A stretch of 64,000 nt of DNA. Source: Nocardia cyriacigeorgica. Its GTDB lineage: Bacteria; Actinomycetota; Actinomycetes; Mycobacteriales; Mycobacteriaceae. The stretch spans positions 1 through 64,000 of the forward strand of contig NZ_JAAGUY010000017.1 of the NCBI RefSeq assembly GCF_010868145.1. Reading direction: 5' to 3'. The notes below the pieces were generated by a model. That model saw only the letters and a program-made list of their open reading frames with translations, did no database searches and had not been told where the DNA came from. A program made the position numbers and the translations under genes. Every line of letters begins with the position of its first letter. The stretch's first letter is position 1. Shown in pieces: positions 53,324-62,300 of this stretch.

Positions 53324-56300
53324 TGACTCACGCGGATTCGATCGCGGCCGGTTCGATCGGCATGGACGGCGCTGCGGGTGAGCTGGTGGCGCTGCGGCGC
53401 GCCCACGGTATCGACGATCTGCCCGGACTCGTCCACATCGTCGCCGAGATCGACCCGGAGCGCACGGCCATCGCACACGATGGGGTGACCGTCGGCTATG
53501 CGGAGTTGGCCGCCGAACTGTCGGCGCTGGACGAGGCCATGGGCGGTGCGCTCGGGGCGGGCGAACTGTTGCCGATCGTGGTGTCCGGCCGGTTCCCCGC
53601 CCTGCTGGAATCCGCGGAAAGCGCCCTCGGTGACCTGCTCGAACAGCTGCTCACCGACGCCGTCATCACCGCAGCGCCGGTGCTGACGCCCCTCGCACCC
53701 GCCGAGACACTGATCAGGCTGTTCGAGGAGCAGGTGCGGCGCACCCCGGACGCCGTCGCCCTGGAATTCGAGGGCACCACCCTCACCTACGCCGAGTTCA
53801 GCGCCCGCGTCGACGCACTGGCCCGCCGCCTGCGCGATCTCGGCGTCGGCCCGGATGCGCTGGTCGGGCTCGCGCTGCGCCGTTCGCTGGAACTGCTGAT
53901 CGGCATGTACGCGACGTTGAAGGCCGGCGGTGGGTATGTGCCGATCGATCCGGACCATCCGGCCGAGCGCATCGCCTACGTCCTCGACGTGGCGCGACCG
54001 GTGGTTGTGCTCAGCACTGCCGCCGACCGGGCTGTGCTCGATCCGGCCGTGCACGTGCTGGGGATCGACGGCATCGGATCACGGTCCGACGACTGTGCCG
54101 CTGCGATCTCGGTGGGCGACTTGGCGAATGGTCCCGCCGCACACGTCAACGGCGAACCCGAATCCGGCACCGGATGGCCCGCTGTTTCTCCTGACAACAT
54201 CGCCTATGTCATCTTCACCTCCGGCTCCACCGGCAGGCCAAAGGGTGTCGCGGTGTCGCATCGGGCGATCGTGGCGAACCTGCGGTGGCGGCAGCGGCTG
54301 TACCGATTGGGCGCCGATGATGTGGTGTTGCAGAAGACGCCGTTCACCTTCGATGTGTCGGTGTGGGAGTTCTTCTGGCCGTTGCAGGTGGGTGCCCGGC
54401 TGGTGATCGCGCGACCGGAGGGGCATCGGGATCCGGCGTATCTGGCGCGGGTGATCACCGAGTCCGGTGTCACGGTCACACATTTCGTGCCGTCGATGCT
54501 CGCGGTGTTCGTGGCCGAGCCGGCCGTGGCACGCTCGATCGACAGTGTGCGGCTGGTTTTCGCCTCCGGTGAAGCACTGCCCGCGGCGACCGCCGCCGCG
54601 TTCCGCGATATCAGCGGCGCCACCCTGCACAACTTGTACGGGCCCACCGAGGCAGCGGTCGATGTCACCGCACATGAGGTCACCGCCGCCGATCGGGACT
54701 GTGTGCCGATCGGTGCCGCGGCCGACGACACCGACCTGCTGGTGCTCGACGACAACCTGCGGCCCGTTCCGACCGGTGTGGTTGGCGAGTTGTATCTCGC
54801 CGGCGTGCAGCTGGCCCGCGGCTACCTGTCCCGCGCCGGCCTGACCGCCGACCGTTTCGTCGCCAACCCCGAGGGCGCCCCCGGCGACCGCATGTACCGC
54901 ACCGGCGACCTGGTGCGTTGGGCCGCGGGCAGCGACGGCGGCCCGGACGAGCTGGAATACCTGGGCCGCATCGACTTCCAGGTGAAGCTGCGCGGTCTGC
55001 GCATCGAACTCGGTGAGATCGAGGCGGCGCTGCTGGATCAGGAAGAGGTGGCCCAAGCCGCGGCCGTGGTGCATCGCGGGGCAGCCGGTGATCAGCTCGT
55101 CGCGTACGTGGTTGCCAGTGGCGGCAGGGGCGCACACGCGGTCGGCGCGGAAGCGACGGTGGCCCCGGGTGGCTCGGCACGAACCGAGGACACGAGCCGG
55201 CCCACCCCGCTCGACCCCACCGCGCTGCTCGACGCGGTCCGCAAGCGGCTCCCGGACTACATGGTCCCCGCCGAGCTCATCGTGCTCGACGAGATGCCGC
55301 TGAGCCCGAACGGCAAGTTGGATCGTCGCGCCCTGCCGGAGCCCGACTCCGACACAGCCACCACCGAATACCGCGAACCGGCCACCGAATCCGAACGTGC
55401 CGTGGCCGCGATCTTCGCCGACCTGCTCGCCCACGACCGCATCGGTGCCGACGACAACTTCTTCGCCCGCGGCGGCAACTCGCTCGTCGCCACCCGTGCC
55501 CTCGCCCGCATCGGTACGGCGCTCGACATCAGCGTCGACGTGCGCGATTTCTTCGACAACCCGACGCCTGCGGGCCTGGCTGCCCTCGCGCGGATGGATG
55601 CCGTGGCCACCGATCGAGCCGGGAACGCCGGTCGGTCGGCTCCGGCGCCGTGGCTGAGCTCCGTTGAGCCACGCCCCGACCGCATCCCGCTGTCCCCGGC
55701 TCAGCGCCGCATGTGGCTCCTCAACCGCTTCAGTATCGAGTCCGGCGGTGCGACCGCTGGGGTCGACAACATCCCGGTGGCACTGCGGCTGCGCGGTGAG
55801 CTGGATATCGCGGCGCTCTCGGCGGCCGTCACCGATCTGCTCGGGCGCCATGAGGTTCTGCGCACCGTGTACCCACGGCACGAGGACGGGCCCGTCCAGG
55901 AGGTGTGCCCGGCAGCGGCTTTCGAGCTGGCGGCCGAGCCGGTGGCCGATGTCGCGGCAGCGGTTCGTGAAGCAGCAGGCACCGGATTCGATGTGGCCGA
56001 GGAGGTCCCGGTCCGAATCCGGCTCCTGCGAGCCACCACCGACGACCACACGCTGGTGCTGGTTGTGCACCATATCGCCGCCGACGGCGTATCCATGGGC
56101 CCGCTGATGCGCGATCTGATCACCGCCTATACGGCCCGCCGCGACGGCCACGCACCGGGGTGGGCGCCGCTGGCCGTGCAATACGCCGATTACGCGCTGT
56201 GGCAGCAGCGGATGCTCGGTGACGAAGCCGATCCGCAGTCCGCGGCTGCCCGGCAGATCGACTTCTGGGCCTCCGAACTGGCCGAACTGCCCGCGCAGCT

Positions 56301-59300
56301 CGATCTCCCCGCGGATCGCCCGCGCCCCGCGCAGGCCACCTACCGTGGCGCGGTACACGAATTCGGTATCGACGCCGAGCTGCGTGCCGCCATCGATCGC
56401 GTCGCGACCGAGACAAGATCCACGCCGTTCATGGTGCTGCACGCCGCGCTCGCGGCCCTGTCGGCCCGGCTGTCGGGCACCACCGATATCGCCATCGGCA
56501 CCCCGGTCGCGGGGCGTGGTGCGGCCGCGCTGGACGACCTGGTCGGCATGTTCGTCAATACGCTGGTGCTGCGCACCGACGTGTCCGCCGACGCCACGTT
56601 CGCCGATCTCGTCGCCCAGGTCCGTGACCGTGACCTGCGTGCCTTCGCCCACGACGATATTCCGTTCGAGCGGCTGGTCGAGGTGCTCAACCCGGCCCGC
56701 TCCCAGGCCCGTCACCCGCTGTTCCAGGTCGCGCTGTTCATGCAGAACCTCGGCCCGGTGGCGCTCGAGCTGCCCGGGCTGTCCGCGGAGCCGGTCGACT
56801 TCGGCGCCGAGTTCGCGAAGTTCGACCTGCAACTGACCATCTCCGATGCCGCCGACGGCTATCGCGCCGAATTCACTTACGCCACGGATCTGTTCGACGC
56901 GCCGACGGTGCGCGAGTTCGGCGCGAAGTTCTCGCGTCTGCTCCGCGCGGCCGTCACCGAACCGATCACCGCGGTCGGCGATATCGAACTACTCGACGCC
57001 GGTGAGCTGGATTACGTCACCGCGAGCTGGAATGCCAGCGGCCACCGGGTGGCCGATCGGTTTCTGCACGAGGGTTTCGACGGCCAGGTCCGCCGCACCC
57101 CGCGCGCGGTGGCGCTGGTGGCCGAGAACCCGATACCGGTCGAACTGACCTATACCGAGCTGTCCGAGCGCGTCAACCGACTGGCCCGGTTCCTCATCAA
57201 GACCGGTGTCGGTCCGGAATCGCTGGTGGTGCTTGCGATGCCGCGTTCGGTCGAACTGGTCGTCGCCATGTACGCGGTGTCGCGGGCAGGCGGCGCGTAT
57301 GTGCCGGTGGATCCCTCGCATCCGGTCGAGCGCATCGGGCACATCCTCGAGACGGCGCGGCCGCACTGTGTCTTGAGCACGCGGGCAGCGGGTTTCGCCG
57401 CCGCCACCGAGGCGCCGGTGCATCTGCTGGACGCGGTGGACCTATCGGAGCTGTCGACGGCCGCGATCGCGGACGCGGAGCGCCGCACACCGCTACATCC
57501 CGACCATCCCGCATACGTGATCTTCACCTCCGGGTCCACCGGCAAACCCAAGGGCGTCGCGGTCACGCATCGTGCCATCGCCAACCAGCTGGCGTGGATG
57601 GAACACGAATACCGCCCCCGCACCGGCGATATCTACCTCCAGAAGACCGCGACCACCTTCGATGTCTCGTTGTGGGGCTATTTTCTGCCGTTGCGCACCG
57701 GCGCCACGCTGCTGCTGGCCGCCCCCGACGGCCATCGCGATCCGCGCTATATCGCCGAGACGATCGTCCGCCACGGTGTTACCCTGACCGACTTCGTACC
57801 GTCCATGCTGACGGTGTTCGCCGCGCACGCGCGGCGCGAGGAACTGGATACGCTGCGCGATGTCTTCGTCATCGGTGAGGCGCTGCCGCCGGAGACGGTG
57901 GCCGCGTTCCACGCGGTCAGCGACGCCGGACTGCACAACCTCTACGGCCCGACCGAGGCTGCGGTGTCGATCACCTACCGCGAGGTCACCGAGGCGGACG
58001 CCCCGCTGGTGCCGATCGGTGAACCGGAGTGGAATTCGCAGGTCTACGTGCTGGATTCGCGGCTGCGTCCGGTGCCGATCGGGGTTCCGGGTGAGCTGTA
58101 CCTGGCCGGTGACCAGCTGGCGCGTGGCTATCACCGGCGGGTGGATCTCACCTCGGATCGTTTCGTGGCCAATCCGTTCGGCCTCGACGGTGAGCGCATG
58201 TACCGGACCGGTGACCTGGTGCGCTGGACCGCCGACGGCGAGCTCCTCTACCTGGGCCGCGCGGATTTCCAGGTGAAGTTCCGCGGCCAACGCATCGAAC
58301 TGGCCGAGATCGAGACGGCGCTGCTGGCCGATCCCAGGGTGAGCCAGGCCGCGGCACGGTTGATCACCGGGGCGGACGGCGATTTCCTTGCGGGCTATGT
58401 CATCCGGGCGGTCGGCGCCGAACTGGATGTCGACGAGCTGAGAGAATCCTTGTCCCAGCGGCTTCCGGCCTACATGGTGCCGACCGCGGTGATCGAGCTG
58501 ACCGAGTTCCCGCTCAATACCAGCGGCAAGCTGGACCGCAAGGCCCTGCCAGTGCCGACCCTGCGCACTGCTCGCTTCCGCGCCCCCGTCGACGCCGACC
58601 AACGCCTTGTCGCCGATGTTTTCGCGGAGGTCCTGCGGCTGCACCGGGTCGGGCTCGACGACGACTTCTTCGCCCTCGGCGGCAGCTCCCTCGACGCCAC
58701 CCAGGTCACCGCGCGGACAGGGGCGGTGGCAGGCATCCGCGTTCCGGTGCGCGCCCTGTTCGACGCGCCGACCGTCGCGGGATTCGCCGCTGCCGTCGGC
58801 GAACTGCGCGCCGAGGCCACACCGCGACCGTCGCTGACCCGCCGCGAGCGCCCCGCTCTGATCCCGCTCGCACCCGCCCAGCAGCGGTTGTGGTTCCTGA
58901 ACCGGCTGGAAAGCGAGGACACCGACGCGACGTCCACTGGCGTCTACAACCTGCCCGTGGTGTTGCGGCTGACCGGAACACTTGACCCGCGAGCTATGGA
59001 ACGGGCCGTGCTCGACGTGCTGATCAGGCACGAGACGCTACGCACGCTCTACCCGGACACCGAATCGGGCCCGTACCAGTCGATCCTCGCCGCCGATGCG
59101 ATCGGGCTCGGGCTGAACCCGGTTCGGGTGCGGGCCCGCGACATCGATACCACGGTGGCCGCCATCGCAGGCGGCGGATTCGAGGTGACCAGCGAGCTGC
59201 CCGCCCGGATCGCCCTGCTCGCCGTCGACGGCACGGACGAGCACCTGCTGGTATTCGTGGTCCATCACATCGCCGCCGACGCGCTATCGCTGACGCCGCT

Positions 59301-62300
59301 GGTCACCGACCTGATCACCGCCTACCTCGCCCGCACCGCAGGCACCGAACCAGAGCTGCCGGAGCTTCCGGTGCAGTACGCCGACTACAGCCTGTGGCAG
59401 CGCGAACTACTCGGTTCCGCGGACCGCCCCGGCGATCTGGCCAACCAGCAGATCAGGTTCTGGCATGCGGTGCTCGACGGGATCCCCGCCGACCTCACCC
59501 TGCCGACCGACCGGCCGCGTCCGGCGCGGACGTCCCAGCGCGGTGCCGTCGTCGAATTCACCGTCGCGCCCGAGGTATCCGATGGCCTGCGTGAGCTGGC
59601 GCGACGCGGTGGTGCCTCGCTGTTCATGGTCGTGCACGCGGCCTTCGCGGCGACGCTGGCGCGGATGAGCGCCACCACCGATATCGTCGTCGGCACTGCC
59701 GTCGGTGGTCGTGGCGAGCGTGCGCTGGACGGGCTCATCGGCATGTTCGTCAATACCGTGGCGCTGCGCAGCGAGGTGCGGCCCGACTCCACCTTCGCTG
59801 AACTGCTCGGCACTGTTCGCGATGCCGATCTGGCCGCCTTCGCCAACGCGGAGCTTCCGTTCGAGCAGCTGGTGGACACCATGGCCGTGGACCGCACGAC
59901 CGGCGCGCATCCGCTGTTTCAGGTGATGCTGAGCTTCGGCGAACAGCGTGGCCTGCCGGCGCTGGATATTCCGGGCTTGCGCGTCGAGCCGGTGGATATC
60001 GCTGACGAGACCGTCAAATTCGACCTGCACCTGGTGGTCGGTGACCCCGGTGATGCCGCACTCACCGGCAGCCTGCGCTACGCCACCGACCTGTTCGACG
60101 CCACCACCATCGAGTCGCTGACCACGCGGTTCCTGCGGGTTCTTGCGGCTGTCAGCAGTGATCCGGACGTACCGGTCGGTGAGATCGAGCTGCTCGACGC
60201 GGCCGAACGCAGCACAGTGGTGCACCACTGGAACGACACGGCCCACCCGCTCGCCTCCGACGAGACCCTCGCCGGCCTGTTCGCGGAGCAGGCCGCCCGC
60301 ACACCGGACGCGCCAGCGGTCACCTTCGACGGACCCGCACTCGCCCATCAAACATCCCTTGACCACCCGTCGCCCGGCCGCCACCCCGCACCGAGTCGCT
60401 CCGCGACGCTCTCCTATGGCGACCTCGCCGCACGGGTGAACCGCCTCGCGCGACGGCTGATCGACCTCGGTGTCGGCCCGGAAACGCTGGTCGCGCTGGG
60501 TATGCGCCGCTCGATCGACCTGGTCATCGGCATGTACGCGGTGACCGTGGCCGGCGGTGGCTATGTCCCGCTGGACCCGGATCATCCGGCCGACCGCACT
60601 GCCCACATCCTCGACACCGCAAGACCGATCTGCGTTCTCACCTCGGGCGTGGACCTGGATCTGCCGGTGCCGCAGATCCGGATCGACCACCTCGATCTCG
60701 CGGCGTACTCGCCCGCCCCGGTGACCGATGCCGATCGCCGCGCCCCGCTGCGGGCGTCGAACACCGCCTATGTGCTGTTCACCTCCGGCTCCACCGGCCG
60801 CCCCAAGGGTGTGGCGATGAGCCACGGCGGCATCGTCAACCGGCTGCGCTGGATGCAGTCGGCCTACGTCGCACTCGACGGCACCGACGCACTGCTGCAG
60901 AAGACACCCGCCACGTTCGATGTCTCGGTGCCGGAGTTCTTCTGGCCGTTGCAGGTCGGTGCGCGGCTGGTCATCGCGAAGCCGGACGGGCATCGCGACC
61001 CGGCCTATCTGGCCGACCTCATGCGGCGCGAAGCGATCACGGCCGCGCACTTCGTGCCGTCGATGCTGGCGGCGTTCGTCGCCGAAGAATCCATCGACGT
61101 CCCGAGACTGCGCCACATCTTCTGCTCCGGCGAGGCCCTGCCCGCTGCCGTTGCCCACCGAGCTCGCGCGCTCACCGGCGCCCGTGTGCACAACATGTAC
61201 GGACCTACCGAAACCGCCGTCGAGATCACCGCACATGAGGTGCGCGATACCGATGACACGGTGCTGCCGATCGGTGGACCGGTGTGGAACAGCCAGGCCT
61301 ATGTTCTCGACACCCGGCTGCGGCCGGTGCCGGCGGGTGTTCCCGGCGAGTTGTATCTGGCGGGCGCCCAGCTCGCGCACGGCTACCTGGGGCGGCCCGA
61401 TCTGACCGGCGACCGGTTCGTCGCCAATCCCTTCGGTGCACCTGGTGCCCGCATGTACCGCACCGGTGATCTCGTCGCATGGAACACCGACGGTGAACTG
61501 AACTTCCGCGGCCGCACCGATTTCCAGGTGAAGGTGCGCGGTCTGCGCATCGAGCTGGGCGAGATCGAGGCGGCGCTGCTGGCGCTGTCGACCGTGGCGC
61601 AGGCCGTCGTCCTGGTGCGTGACGATCACGGCACCGGTGCCCAGCTGGTCGCCTATCTGGTGCCCGACGGCGCTGTGGACGTCGACGGAGTGCGCGCCGA
61701 ACTGGCCCGCGTACTGCCGGGATACATGATCCCCACCGGGTTCGTCGTGCTCGACGCCTTCCCGGTGAACGCCTCCGGCAAGCTGGACCGCAAGGCCCTC
61801 CCCGCGCCGGTGTTCGCGCCGATCGAATTCCTTGCACCCGAAGGCACCACGGAAACCCTTGTCGCCGACGTCTTCACCGCGCTGCTCGGTGTGGATCAGG
61901 TCGGTGCCTGCGACGACTTCTTCGCCCTCGGCGGCAACTCGCTCATCGCCACCCAGCTCGCCTCCCGTCTCGCCAAGGCGACCGGTGCACAGGTGCCGGT
62001 GCGCACGGTGTTCGACGCGCCGACCGTCCGTGAGCTGGCCGGCCGGATCGGGGGAGCGGTAGCGGATTCGGCGCTGCCGCCGCTGATCGCACAGGACCGC
62101 ACCGCACCGATCCCGCTGTCCATCGCCCAGCAGCGCATGTGGTTCCTCAACCGTTTCGATGCCGCGAGCGCGGGTTACAACATCCCGTTCGCTCTACGTC
62201 TGACCGGGCCGTTGAACGTCGCCGCACTCACCGCGGCGATCGAGGACGTTATCGCCCGCCACGAAACCTTGCGCACGGTCTATCCCGAACACGACGGCGT

